A stretch of 45,382 nt of DNA from Streptomyces sp. GESEQ-35 (GTDB lineage Bacteria > Actinomycetota > Actinomycetes > Streptomycetales > Streptomycetaceae): contig NZ_JAFFSX010000044.1 in assembly GCF_017948485.1 (NCBI RefSeq), forward strand, positions 1 through 45,382. The letters are read 5' to 3'. Positions 8,399-16,617 of the stretch are shown here, piece after piece. Position 1 is the stretch's first letter. Each line of letters starts with the position of its first letter. The notes under the pieces were generated by a model that did no database searches, was not told the DNA's origin, and saw only the letters and a program-made list of their open reading frames with translations. The translations under genes and the position numbers were made by a program.

Positions 8399-11300
8399 AT
8401 GACGCGAGCCGAGCAGCCAACGGCCCATAACCCGGCCCCCGACGACACCCTGGTCGCGGATTCCCGCGAGCGTGCCGTCCGCGCGCTGCTGCGCGAACCG
8501 CAGCTGAAGCGGTTGTGGAGCGCACACCTCGTGGGCGGAGTCGGCGATGCGCTGGCGCTGCTGGTGCTGGTCCTCCTCGCCCTCCAGGCGGCGATCGCCG
8601 AGGGCTCGTTCGGTGGCGGCTACCGGGGTGTGGCGTTCGCAGTGGCGACCGTCTTCGCGGTGCGTGTCCTCGCAACGCTGCTCTTCGGGGCCGTACTGCT
8701 CGGCCCGCTCACCTCGCTCACGTCCCAGGATGGCCCGCTCGACCGCCGCTGGACCATGGTCGGCGCGGACGGGCTGCGGGCCGCGTTGCTGATCGTCGCG
8801 CCGCTGTGGATCGACTGGACGCCGGACGACGCGCTGGCCGTCCTCCTGGTCACCGTCTTCGTGACCGGAGTCGCCGAGCGCTTCTGGACGGTGTGCCGGG
8901 AGAGCGCGGCGCCCGCGCTGCTGCCGACCCCGCCCTTGGAGGGGGCGACGGTGCGTCCGCTGCCGGACCACCTGGACGCCCTGCGGCGCCTGTCGATCCG
9001 TACGACCTTCGTGGCGATCCCTCTGGCGGCCGGCGGGCTGATCGCGGCGGGCCTGCTCAACAACCTGCTGGGCGCCGGAATCGACTGGTTCGAGCAGCAC
9101 CAGGCCGCCCTCGCGTCGTATGTGGCGGCCGGTCTCTTCGCCGCCTCCCTGTCCGTGCTGACCTTCCTGGAGCTGCCCGGCACGCGCACCCCGCGCCCGC
9201 GGTCGCCGCTCGAGGGGCTGCGCCGGCCCAAGACGGGCACCGGCGTCGATGAAAAGGGCCGCACCGGCGCCCTGCCGCTGCTGGTGCTGGCCTGCGCCGC
9301 CGTGGCCGGCGCGATCGCCGCGGCCGTCGCCGTGTCGGTGCTGCACGCCAAGGACCTGGGCGGCGGCCCGGTGACGTACGGGCTGCTGGTGCTCGCGCTG
9401 ACCGGCGGTGTCGCAGTCGGCATCCGTACGGCACCTTCGGTGCTCCCCTCCCTGTCGCGACGACGCCTGTTCGCGCTGGCCATAGCCTTCACCGGGGTTG
9501 CGCTGCTCGCCGCCGGGCTCGTCCCGGACCTGACCACCGTGCTGCTGATCGTCGCGCTGGCCGGCGTCGGCGCGGGCGTGGCCGCCAGCACCGGGCACAC
9601 GCTGCTCGACCAGGAGGCCGAGGACTACCGCCGGGCGCGCACGACGGAGCATCTGCACGCGGTCGTACGGGTCTTCGTGGCGCTCGGCGCGCTGATCGCG
9701 CCCCTGGTGGCGGCGCTCATCGGCCCGCACCGGCTGGAGAGCGGCAAGTTCGTGTTCGCGCACGGCGGCGCCGCGTTCACGCTGATGCTGGTCGGCGCGC
9801 TGCTGCTGCCGGTGGCCGCGCTGGTGCTCGCCAAGGCCGACGACCGTTCCGGTGTGCCGCTGCGGCAGGATCTGCGGGACGCGCTGCTCGGCGGCGACGA
9901 CCCGGAGACGGTACCCGCCGCGTCCGGTTTCTTCATCGCCCTGGAGGGCGGCGACGGCGCCGGGAAGTCCACCCAGGCCGAGGCGCTCGCCGAGTGGATC
10001 CGGGCCAAGGGACACGAGGTCGTGGTGACGCATGAGCCGGGGGCGACGCCGGTCGGGAAGCGGCTGCGGTCGATCCTGCTGGACGTGTCGTCGGCGGGGC
10101 TGTCGCACCGGGCGGAGGCGCTGCTGTACGCGGCGGACCGCGCGGAGCACGTGGACACGGTTGTGCGCCCTGCGCTGGAGCGCGGCGCGGTGGTCGTCTC
10201 GGACCGTTACATCGACTCGTCCGTGGCCTACCAGGGGGCGGGGCGTGATCTGTCCCCGACGGAGATCGCCCGTATCAACCGGTGGGCGACGAACGGGCTG
10301 GTGCCGCACCTGACCGTCCTGCTGGATGTCGCGCCGGAGACCGCGCGCGAGCGGTTCACGGAGGCGCCGGACCGGCTGGAGTCGGAGCCCGCCGAGTTCC
10401 ACGCACGCGTGCGGTCCGGTTTCCTGACGCTGGCCGCCGCCGACCCCGGGCGGTACCTGGTCGTGGACGCGGGCCAGGAGCCCGAGGCCGTCACGACCGT
10501 CGTCCGGGCGCGACTCGACCAGATGCTGCCGCTGTCCGAGGCCGAGATCCAGGCCCGGGAGGAGGCCCGCCGGAAGGCCGAGGAAGAGGCCCGGCGCAAG
10601 GCTGAGGAAGAGGCGGCCCGCAAGGCCGAGGAGGAGCGACTGGAGCGCGAGCGCCAGGAGCAGCTGGAGCGGTTGCGCGCCGAGGAGGAGGAGCGCAAGC
10701 GGCGCGAGCTGGAGGAGGCGCAGCGGCGCGAGGCCGAGCGGCAGGCGGAGGAGGCCCGGCAGCGGGCCGAGGAAGCGCGTCGGCGTGCGGAGGAGGAGCG
10801 GGTCCGGCTCCTCGCCGAGGAGAAGGCGCGCGCCGAGGAGGAGGCCCGTCGCAAGGCCGAGGAGGACCGGCGGCGCAAGCAGGCCGAGGAAGAGGCCCGG
10901 CTGCGCGCCGAGGCGGAGGCGCGGCGCCTGGAGAAGCAGCGCAAGGCCGAGGAGGCGCTGCTGCGGGCCGAGGAGGCACGCAGGCTGGCGGAGCAGGCGG
11001 CGGCCGCAGCGGAGGCGGGGCCTCCGCAGGCGACGGCTCCTGCGGCGCCGGAAGCGGCGCCCGGTGCGGTGTCGGATGCGGTGACTGTGCCCACGCCGGT
11101 CGTGACGCCGGAGGACGTGGCTCGCGGGCGGTCGGCTGAGGAGACGGCTGTGCTGCGGCCGGTGCGGGGGGATGCGGCCGAGGGCGATTCGTCCCGGGCC
11201 GGTTCTTCCGGAAAGGCCGGCTCCTCCGGGCCGGGCGATTCCGAGGTGACGGCTGAGCTGCCCAAGCCCGAGGGGGCACAGGGGGCGGCGGATGAGACGG

Positions 11301-11704
11301 CTGTGTTGCCGCCGGTTGTGCCGGGGGCGGCTGACGAGACGGCTGTCCTTCCGCCGGTGGCGCCTGGTGCGGCGGATGAGACCGCTGTTCTCCCGCCCGT
11401 GACGCCCGGTGCGGCGGATGAGACTGCGGTGCTTCCTCCCGTTCGGGGGGAGGATCCTTCGGACCGGGTTCCGCCGGGGCTCTTCCGGGACGAGCGGACG
11501 GGGGCGCAGCCGGACGGGACCGAGGACCGTACGCGCGAGATGCCTCAGGTCGATGCGGAGGCGGCGCCTCGGCGGCGGACGCGGTCCGACTGGGCCGAGG
11601 AGACGCCGCTGGACGATCTGCCGACGCTGGCGGACGAGTTGCTCGGGCCGCGCGAGGACGACGAGGAGTTCGACGACGAGCGGGGGCGCGGTCGGCGCCG
11701 CTGA
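8399..11704 (+). CDS. tmk: Thymidylate kinase fused to an MFS-like membrane domain
   Basis: A 1101-residue fusion. Residues ~1-490 are a multi-helix MFS-like membrane domain. Residues ~508-705 are dTMP kinase (ATP + dTMP to dTDP), with Walker A GGDGAGKS at 517-524, THEPG after it and the DRY motif VSDRYIDSSVAYQG. Residues ~715-880 form a highly charged coiled coil (repeated EEARRKAEEEA). The tail (~880-1101) is low-complexity and acidic, with four tandem 14-residue repeats around ADETAVLPPV. MFS-Tmk fusions at this locus are known in Streptomyces, so the architecture is characteristic rather than an error. It is the likely sole dTMP kinase and should work at the membrane surface. holB follows 134 bp downstream. 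The roles of the membrane domain and tail are not known to me. Confidence 0.95.
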   Translation: MTRAEQPTAHNPAPDDTLVADSRERAVRALLREPQLKRLWSAHLVGGVGDALALLVLVLLALQAAIAEGSFGGGYRGVAFAVATVFAVRVLATLLFGAVLLGPLTSLTSQDGPLDRRWTMVGADGLRAALLIVAPLWIDWTPDDALAVLLVTVFVTGVAERFWTVCRESAAPALLPTPPLEGATVRPLPDHLDALRRLSIRTTFVAIPLAAGGLIAAGLLNNLLGAGIDWFEQHQAALASYVAAGLFAASLSVLTFLELPGTRTPRPRSPLEGLRRPKTGTGVDEKGRTGALPLLVLACAAVAGAIAAAVAVSVLHAKDLGGGPVTYGLLVLALTGGVAVGIRTAPSVLPSLSRRRLFALAIAFTGVALLAAGLVPDLTTVLLIVALAGVGAGVAASTGHTLLDQEAEDYRRARTTEHLHAVVRVFVALGALIAPLVAALIGPHRLESGKFVFAHGGAAFTLMLVGALLLPVAALVLAKADDRSGVPLRQDLRDALLGGDDPETVPAASGFFIALEGGDGAGKSTQAEALAEWIRAKGHEVVVTHEPGATPVGKRLRSILLDVSSAGLSHRAEALLYAADRAEHVDTVVRPALERGAVVVSDRYIDSSVAYQGAGRDLSPTEIARINRWATNGLVPHLTVLLDVAPETARERFTEAPDRLESEPAEFHARVRSGFLTLAAADPGRYLVVDAGQEPEAVTTVVRARLDQMLPLSEAEIQAREEARRKAEEEARRKAEEEAARKAEEERLERERQEQLERLRAEEEERKRRELEEAQRREAERQAEEARQRAEEARRRAEEERVRLLAEEKARAEEEARRKAEEDRRRKQAEEEARLRAEAEARRLEKQRKAEEALLRAEEARRLAEQAAAAAEAGPPQATAPAAPEAAPGAVSDAVTVPTPVVTPEDVARGRSAEETAVLRPVRGDAAEGDSSRAGSSGKAGSSGPGDSEVTAELPKPEGAQGAADETAVLPPVVPGAADETAVLPPVAPGAADETAVLPPVTPGAADETAVLPPVRGEDPSDRVPPGLFRDERTGAQPDGTEDRTREMPQVDAEAAPRRRTRSDWAEETPLDDLPTLADELLGPREDDEEFDDERGRGRRR
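11285..11446 (+). repeat. Four tandem 42-bp coding repeats in the Tmk tail
   Basis: Four in-frame units of 42 bp encode ADETAVLPPV-x-PGA. GAT/GAC of the DET motif begins at 11291, 11333, 11375 and 11417, exactly 42 bp apart. The units differ mostly at synonymous positions (for example GTG TTG, GTC CTT, GTT CTC and GTG CTT for Val-Leu), while the peptide is nearly identical. A related single motif (EETAVLRPV) is encoded near 11141. Confidence 0.9.
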
Positions 11705-11733
11705 GCTCGGCCGAACTCGGCTCGTGAGGCGCC

Positions 11734-11774
11734 ACGGGGACCCCTGGCCGTCTCGGTTGGCTCAGGGACCCCGT
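11734..11774 (+). terminator. Hairpin between tmk and holB
   Basis: ACGGGG-A-CCCcTG pairs with CAGGG-A-CCCCGT around an ~17-base loop, 30 bp after the tmk stop. This suggests at least partial termination before holB. Confidence 0.5.
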
Positions 11775-11838
11775 TGTCAGTGCCACCCGCCACAATGGAT
11801 GGCACAGCACGGACCATGACGAAAGGGGCGGGTGACCC

Positions 11839-13044
11839 ATGACCGTATGGGATGACCTGGTGGGGCAGGAGAAGGTGAGCGCCCAGCTCGATGCCGCCGC
11901 CCGCGATGCCGACGCCCTGGTCACCGCCGCGGGCACGGACGTGCCGCCCCCCGAGGCGTCGAAGATGACGCACGCCTGGCTGTTCACCGGCCCGCCCGGC
12001 TCCGGCCGCACCCAGGCGGCGCGGGCCTTCGCCGCCGCGCTTCAGTGCGTCAGCCCGGACCGTGCGCTCGGCGGAACCCCCGGCTGCGGGTTCTGCGACG
12101 GCTGCCATACGACACTGATCGGCACGCACGCCGACGTGAGCACGGTCGCGGCCGTCGGTACGCAGATCCTCGCCGACGACATGCGGGACACCGTCCGTAA
12201 GTCGTTCACCTCGCCGGCGACCGGCCGCTGGCAGGTCATCCTCGTCGAGGACGCCGAGCGGCTGAACGAGAAGTCGGCCAACGCCGTCCTCAAGGCGGTC
12301 GAGGAGCCCGCCCCCCGCACCGTCTGGCTGCTGTGCGCCCCCTCCATCGAGGACGTGCTGCCGACCATCCGCTCCCGCTGCCGCCACCTGAACCTGCGGA
12401 CGCCCTCGGTCGACGCCGTCGCCGACATGCTCGTACGACGTGAGGGCATCGAGCCCGCGATCGCCGCCGCCGCGGCCAGTGCCACGCAGGGGCACATCGA
12501 CCAGGCCCGTCGCCTGGCCACGGACCCGGCCGCTCGTGAGCGCAGGGCCGCCGTGCTCAAGATGCCACTGAGGGTCGACGACGTCGGCGGCTGCCTCAGG
12601 GCCGCCCAGGAGCTCGTCGACGCGGCGGCCGAGGACGCCAAGCAACTCGCCGCCGAGATGGACGACAAGGAGACCGAGGAGCTGAAGGCGGCGATGGGCG
12701 CGTCCCAGGGCGGCCGGATGCCGCGAGGCACGGCGGGCGTGATGAAGGACCTGGAGGACAAGCAGAAACGCCGCAGGACGCGTACGCAGCGGGACAGCCT
12801 CGACCTCGCCCTCACCGATCTCACCGCCTTCTACCGCGATGTCCTCGCCCTCCAGCTCGGCTCCCGCGTGGCCATCGCCAACGCCGACGCCGAGGACACC
12901 CTGGAGCGCCTCGCCCGCGCCGCCTCCCCCGAGTCCACGCTCCGCCGCATCGAGGCGATCGCCGCCTGCCGAGACGCCCTCGACCGCAATGTGGCCCCGC
13001 TGCTCGCGGTGGAGGCAATGACCATGGCACTGAGAGCGGGCTGA
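11839..13044 (+). CDS. holB: DNA polymerase III subunit delta' (clamp loader)
   Basis: A clamp-loader subunit of the AAA+ fold that helps load the sliding clamp onto primed DNA. Its P-loop reads GPPGSGRTQ, with Arg where an ATPase has Lys, fitting a non-hydrolysing delta' subunit. A zinc-binding cluster CGFCDGCH follows, then VEDAERLNEKSANAVLKAVEEPAPRT and the SRC motif (IRSRCRHL) that acts as arginine finger in clamp loaders. The 401-residue length is normal for actinobacterial HolB. AAAGGGGCGGG about 8 bases before the ATG is a good ribosome-binding site. The tmk-holB order is conserved in many bacteria. A terminator-like hairpin follows. Confidence 0.95.
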   Translation: MTVWDDLVGQEKVSAQLDAAARDADALVTAAGTDVPPPEASKMTHAWLFTGPPGSGRTQAARAFAAALQCVSPDRALGGTPGCGFCDGCHTTLIGTHADVSTVAAVGTQILADDMRDTVRKSFTSPATGRWQVILVEDAERLNEKSANAVLKAVEEPAPRTVWLLCAPSIEDVLPTIRSRCRHLNLRTPSVDAVADMLVRREGIEPAIAAAAASATQGHIDQARRLATDPAARERRAAVLKMPLRVDDVGGCLRAAQELVDAAAEDAKQLAAEMDDKETEELKAAMGASQGGRMPRGTAGVMKDLEDKQKRRRTRTQRDSLDLALTDLTAFYRDVLALQLGSRVAIANADAEDTLERLARAASPESTLRRIEAIAACRDALDRNVAPLLAVEAMTMALRAG

Positions 13045-13055
13045 CGGGCGCTCGG

Positions 13056-13076
13056 CACCCCGAAACCGTGGGGGTG
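13056..13076 (+). terminator. Hairpin after holB
   Basis: CACCCC (13056-13061) and GGGGTG (13071-13076) flank a 9-base loop 11 bp after the holB stop, without a T-tract. Confidence 0.45.
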
Positions 13077-13097
13077 GCAGACGTGTTGACGACGTAA

Positions 13098-13312
13098 CTC
13101 GTACGAGGCACGCCGCGCTGCCGCTCAAGCCGGAAGCGGCACTCGTACGAGGCGCGACCGGTCAGTGCCGGAGGTGGAAGCGGTACTCGTACGAGGTGCG
13201 CCCGCATCCGACCGAGGCGGGAGCGGTGCGCGTATGGGGCGCACCCTCGCATCCGACCGAGGCCGAAGCCGTACCCGTGCGAGGCGCACCCCGCATCCGA
13301 CCGAGACCTGAC
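13098..13312. repeat. Five imperfect ~44-bp tandem repeats with palindromic cores
   Basis: Units begin near 13098, 13142, 13186, ~13229 and ~13274; unit lengths are 44, 44, 43 and 45 bp, the last incomplete. The first three begin with the perfect 10-bp palindrome CTCGTACGAG; the last two carry degenerate forms (GTATGGGG, GTGCGAGG). Units 3-5 also share GCATCCGACCGAG. The period is not a multiple of three, so this is not a coding repeat. It fills the gap between holB and the hydrolase gene. Confidence 0.85.
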
Positions 13313-13380
13313 CTGCATGCATGCGAGCCACACCCTGCACGGACGGCAATCAATCCATCGCGCAGGGTTACGCTCGCTGG

Positions 13381-15039
13381 ATGCACATCAGGCGCGCCTC
13401 CCGACCGACCAGCCGGAGCCCTCAGCCCCAGCCTCAGCCCCACGCCCGCCACGCCACGGACGCGGCCGGCCCCACCCGCACCACCGCAGTCACCGCCACC
13501 GCCGCACTCCTCACCGCCGTCGCTCTCCTCGCTTCCGCCTGCTCCTCCGGCGGCGCGACGACGTCGGCCGGTACGGCGGCCGAGGCGGCACTGGCTGCGC
13601 TGCCGCGGGCGACGCCGGCCGCGCTCTCGCCGTACTACGGGCAGAAGCCGGGCTGGCGCAGTTGCGGGGTCGAAGGGTTCGAGTGCGCCACGGTCAAGGC
13701 GCCGCTCGACTACGACGAGCCCGACGCCGGTGAAGTCCAGCTCGCCGTAGCCCGGAAGAAGGCCACGGGGCCGGGTAAGCGGGTCGGGTCGCTGCTGGTG
13801 AACCCGGGCGGTCCGGGCGGCTCGGCGATCGGCTATCTACAGGCGTACGCCGGTATCGGCTATCCGGCGGAGGTCCGCGCCCGCTACGACATGGTGGCGG
13901 TCGACCCGCGCGGGGTCGCCCGCAGCGAGCCGGTCGAATGCCTCGACGGGAAGGAGATGGACACCTACACGCAGACGGACACGACGCCGGACGACGAGCA
14001 GGAGACCACCGAACTCGTCGACGCGTACAAGAAGTTCGCGGAGGGCTGTGGCAGTGACGCGCCCCGGCTGCTGCGCCATGTCTCCACCGCCGAGGCGGCG
14101 CGGGACATGGACATCGTGCGGGCGGCGCTGGGGGACCGGAAGCTGAACTTCGTGGGGGCGTCGTACGGGACGTTCCTCGGAGCGACGTACGCGGGACTCT
14201 TCCCGGACCGGACGGGCCGGCTGGTGCTGGACGGCGCGATGGACCCGTCGCTGCCCGCCCGCAGGCTGAACCTCGACCAGACGGCGGGCTTCGAGACGGC
14301 GTTCCAGTCCTTCGCGAAGGACTGTGTGCAGCAGCCGGACTGCCCGCTCGGCGGCAAGGGCACGGCGCCGGCGAAGGTCGGCGACAACCTCAAGGCGTTC
14401 TTCGCGAAGCTCGACGCGCAGCCCATCCCCACCGGCGACGCGGACGGCCGTACGCTCACCGAGTCCCTCGCCACCACCGGCGTGATCGCGGCGATGTACG
14501 ACGAGGGAGCATGGGCGCAACTGCGCGAGGCGCTGACCTTGGCGATGAAAGAGAAGGACGGCGCGGGTCTGCTGGTCCTCTCCGACAGCTACTACGAGCG
14601 TGACGCCGACGGCCGCTACACGAACCTGATGTTCGCCAACGCCGCCGTGAACTGCCTGGACCTCCCGGCCGCCTTCGACACCCCCGAGGAGGTGCAGAAG
14701 GCCCTGCCGACTTTCGAGAAGGCCTCCCCGGTCTTCGGTGAGGGCCTCGCCTGGGCCACCCTGCCCTGCGCGTACTGGCCGGTGGCGGCGACGGGCGGGC
14801 CGCACCGTATCGAGGCCAAGGGCGCGGCCCCGATCGTCGTGGTCGGCACCACCCGCGACCCCGCGACGCCCTACCGCTGGGCCCGCGCCCTGTCCGGCCA
14901 GCTCTCCTCGGCCCGCCTCCTCACCTACGAGGGCGACGGCCACACCGCCTACGGCCGCGGCAGCGACTGCATCGACTCCACGATCAACGCCTACCTGCTC
15001 CGTGGCACCCCTCCGACCAAGGGAAAGCGCTGCTCATAG
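13381..15039 (+). CDS. Exported alpha/beta hydrolase, TAP (tripeptidyl aminopeptidase) type
   Basis: A lipid-anchored serine peptidase. The N-terminus has a long Pro/Gln/His-rich n-region, then a hydrophobic segment ending in the lipobox LASAC, so the mature enzyme sits outside the membrane. The nucleophile elbow is GASYG with S261; the acid is D493 (GTTRDPATP) and the base H521 (GDGHTAYG). The last part matches the TAP-like C-terminal domain of the Streptomyces SlpD/SlpE and tripeptidyl aminopeptidase family, which releases short peptides from protein N-termini. I chose ATG 13381 over 13321 because the latter adds 20 residues before a signal peptide. TACGCT seven bases before 13381 could be the -10 of a leaderless message. 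A 9-bp perfect hairpin follows the stop. Confidence 0.9.
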   Translation: MHIRRASRPTSRSPQPQPQPHARHATDAAGPTRTTAVTATAALLTAVALLASACSSGGATTSAGTAAEAALAALPRATPAALSPYYGQKPGWRSCGVEGFECATVKAPLDYDEPDAGEVQLAVARKKATGPGKRVGSLLVNPGGPGGSAIGYLQAYAGIGYPAEVRARYDMVAVDPRGVARSEPVECLDGKEMDTYTQTDTTPDDEQETTELVDAYKKFAEGCGSDAPRLLRHVSTAEAARDMDIVRAALGDRKLNFVGASYGTFLGATYAGLFPDRTGRLVLDGAMDPSLPARRLNLDQTAGFETAFQSFAKDCVQQPDCPLGGKGTAPAKVGDNLKAFFAKLDAQPIPTGDADGRTLTESLATTGVIAAMYDEGAWAQLREALTLAMKEKDGAGLLVLSDSYYERDADGRYTNLMFANAAVNCLDLPAAFDTPEEVQKALPTFEKASPVFGEGLAWATLPCAYWPVAATGGPHRIEAKGAAPIVVVGTTRDPATPYRWARALSGQLSSARLLTYEGDGHTAYGRGSDCIDSTINAYLLRGTPPTKGKRCS

Positions 15040-15051
15040 CCCACGTCACCG

Positions 15052-15075
15052 GCCCCGGAGTCACCCCTCCGGGGC
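15052..15075 (+). terminator. Perfect hairpin terminator after the hydrolase
   Basis: GCCCCGGAG (15052-15060), loop TCACCC, CTCCGGGGC (15067-15075): nine uninterrupted pairs 12 bp after the stop codon. Confidence 0.75.
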
Positions 15076-15102
15076 GGGTACGGAGCACCCCCCGAAACTG
15101 TG

Positions 15103-15108
15103 TAGACT
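15103..15108 (+). promoter_or_regulatory. -10 box for the tRNA-Thr gene
   Basis: TAGACT lies 38 bp before the mature tRNA 5' end and is a good vegetative (HrdB-type) -10 hexamer. The -35 is not clear. Confidence 0.45.
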
Positions 15109-15146
15109 TACCGACGTTGCTGATCGCACCATAGTGTGTACGGCGC

Positions 15147-15223
15147 GCCGCCTTAGCTCAGATGGCCAGAGCAACGCACTCGTAATGCGTAGGTCTCGGG
15201 TTCGAATCCCGAAGGCGGCTCCA
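15147..15223 (+). tRNA. tRNA-Thr, anticodon CGT
   Basis: The cloverleaf can be traced by hand. The acceptor stem GCCGCCT pairs with AGGCGGC (15213-15219), followed by discriminator T. The D-arm begins TAGCTCAGATGG. The anticodon stem ACGCA/TGCGT encloses loop CTCGTAA, anticodon CGT. The T-arm is CTCGGGTTCGAATCCCGAG-like. The next three bases are CCA, so the 3' end is encoded. It reads threonine codon ACG. A strong terminator follows directly. The 3' end marks the border between the conserved block on the left and mobile or accessory DNA on the right. Confidence 0.97.
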
Positions 15224-15230
15224 TGGTGAA

Positions 15231-15265
15231 CCCCAGGTCAAGCCTTTGACCTGGGGTTTCTCGTT
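15231..15265 (+). terminator. Intrinsic terminator of tRNA-Thr
   Basis: CCCCAGGTCA, loop AGCCTT, TGACCTGGGG (15247-15256), followed by TTTCTCGTTTT. This is a ten-pair stem with a T-rich tail, a classical rho-independent terminator. Confidence 0.9.
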
Positions 15266-15307
15266 TTCGTTGGCTTTGAAATTCGGGCTAAACGGGCATG
15301 CGTGGTC

Positions 15308-15344
15308 TACGCATCGTAATGCGCAGGTTCCAGGTTGACAGTCG
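15308..15344 (+). pseudogene. tRNA-Thr-like remnant, possible attachment-site trace
   Basis: ACGCA-TCGTAATGCG-cAGGTt at 15309-15329 repeats the anticodon arm and variable region of the intact tRNA-Thr (TCGTAATGCG at 15180-15189 and again at 15314-15323). The following T-arm is degenerate. A partial copy of a tRNA 3' half a short distance downstream of the gene is what integrative elements leave at att sites. It cannot fold as a tRNA. Confidence 0.5.
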
Positions 15345-15425
15345 GTAGCGATTGCGCCCTGCAAGGCTGTGAACCGGCCTTTTGTCGCTCGTTGTCGATC
15401 CGCCTCGACCTGGTCGGGATGACGT

Positions 15426-15444
15426 GGTGGCCATTTGGTGGCCA
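15426..15444. repeat. Two 8-bp direct repeats GGTGGCCA
   Basis: GGTGGCCA occurs at 15426-15433 and 15437-15444, 11 bp apart; each contains the palindrome TGGCCA. Short direct repeats near a tRNA-derived attachment site can be integrase arm-type sites. The rest of 15,266-15,672 has no gene I can support. Confidence 0.35.
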
Positions 15445-15672
15445 AGCGTGCAAACGGGCTCCTGCTCGGCCGCGCAACTGGGGGCACGCAGGGGAACGGC
15501 TGTTGTACCGACCCGACAATCGCGCGTTCCAACTGCCCCTCGTTTGGCTGCCGGGCCCTAGCAGACCTTCTCGGTCTCTGCTGGCCCGCCTCCGGCGAAG
15601 TCAGTCCAGCGCCTGAATGGTTTGGCGACGACGGTGTCGACACTGGCGCGATGTCCGAGATCCTGCTGGATG

Positions 15673-15691
15673 CTCAGTGGGCGGTTCGTGA
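15673..15691 (+). repeat. Left terminal inverted repeat of the IS5-type element
   Basis: CTCAGTGGGCGGTTCGTGA; perfect inverse of 17049-17067. Confidence 0.85.
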
Positions 15692-15778
15692 GTCTATGAG
15701 TGGTTCTGGTGTCGCCTGATGGCGTGGGCGAAGCCGGAACGTGCCGGTCCGATGCCGGTGGCCTGCTGGGATCGGTGG

Positions 15779-16617
15779 GTGAGTGAACGCAAGCCGTACC
15801 AGAGCGACTTGACGGACGGGCAATGGGCGTTGATCGAGCCGGTACTCACGGCCTGGAAGAACCGGCACCGTTCCGTCAGCGGCCACCAGGGCCGTTACTC
15901 GATGCGGGAGATCGTGAACTCGATCCCCTACCAGTCCCGGACCGGCTGTCAGTGGGCTCTCCTGCCGAACGACCTGCCGCCGAAGAGCGCGACGTACTAC
16001 TACTTCGCCGCCTGGCGGGACGACGGTACCGACCAGCAGATCCATGAACTCCTGTGCTGTCAGGTGCGGGAGAGGAACCGGCGGTCAGAGGACCCGACCC
16101 TGGTGATCCTGGACACCCGGAGTGTCCGGGCGGCCACCGGGGTCCCCGCGGTCACGACGGGCAAAGACGCCGCGAAACGGGTGCCTGGCCGTGGACGTCC
16201 TCGGCCTGGTCATCGCCGTCACCGTGCCGGCCGCGAGGTGTCCACGACGACGCGGCCGGCATCACTCTGCTCGACCAGGTCGCCGTCGCGGCCGGCGGCT
16301 CGGTCAGCAAGGCCCTGGTCGACCAGGGCTTCAAGAACCAGGTCGTCACGCACGGGGCGGCCTCGGCATCGACGTCGAGATCGTCCAGCGGAACCCTCAG
16401 GAGCGGGGATTCCTTCCGCGGCCGAAACGGTGGGCGGGTGGAGCAGACGTTCGGGACCCTGATACCGCACCGGCACCCGGTCCGCGATGACGAACACCGC
16501 CCGGCCTCCTCCGCCTCCCGCATCTACTGGGCCATGACCCACGTCATGGCCCGTCGGCTCACCGACATGAGCACGCTCACCTGGCGCGATCCGCGCGTGG
16601 TCGGCGCGTGCACCTGA
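15779..16617 (+). pseudogene. IS5-family transposase, frameshifted
   Basis: The intact family member would read through in one frame. Here the N-terminal part (SERKPYQSDLTDGQWALIEP, then RTGCQWALLPNDLPP) and the first catalytic Asp region (LVILDTRSV) are in one frame up to about 16170. The next part (CLAVDVLGLVIAVTV) continues in a second frame, and ITLLDQVAVAAGGSVSKAL in a third. GLGIDVEIVQRNPQ returns to the second, and the final catalytic Glu region (GGRVEQTFGTLIPHRH) is again in the third. At least four frameshifts are needed, so the gene is dead. Start is GTG 15779 (VSERKPY) by family similarity; an in-frame ATG lies at 15719. Confidence 0.88.

Noticed and set aside
10491..12011. Pro/Ala/Arg-rich minus-strand frame opposite the Tmk tail
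   Set aside because: It is the antisense of the Glu/Ala/Arg coiled coil and repeats; low-complexity artefact.
13098..13312. CRISPR array
   Set aside because: Units are contiguous and diverging along their whole length with no unique spacers, and no cas gene is present.
13125..13452. Minus-strand frames through the 44-bp repeats giving repeated peptides (for example RTSYEYRF, VRVPLP)
   Set aside because: The repeat period is 43-45 bp, not a multiple of three, so each unit is read in a different frame; no SD or known domain.
15158..15643. Minus-strand frame across the tRNA containing RLRDSNPRPTHYECVA
   Set aside because: This peptide is the antisense translation of the tRNA itself, a common false protein.
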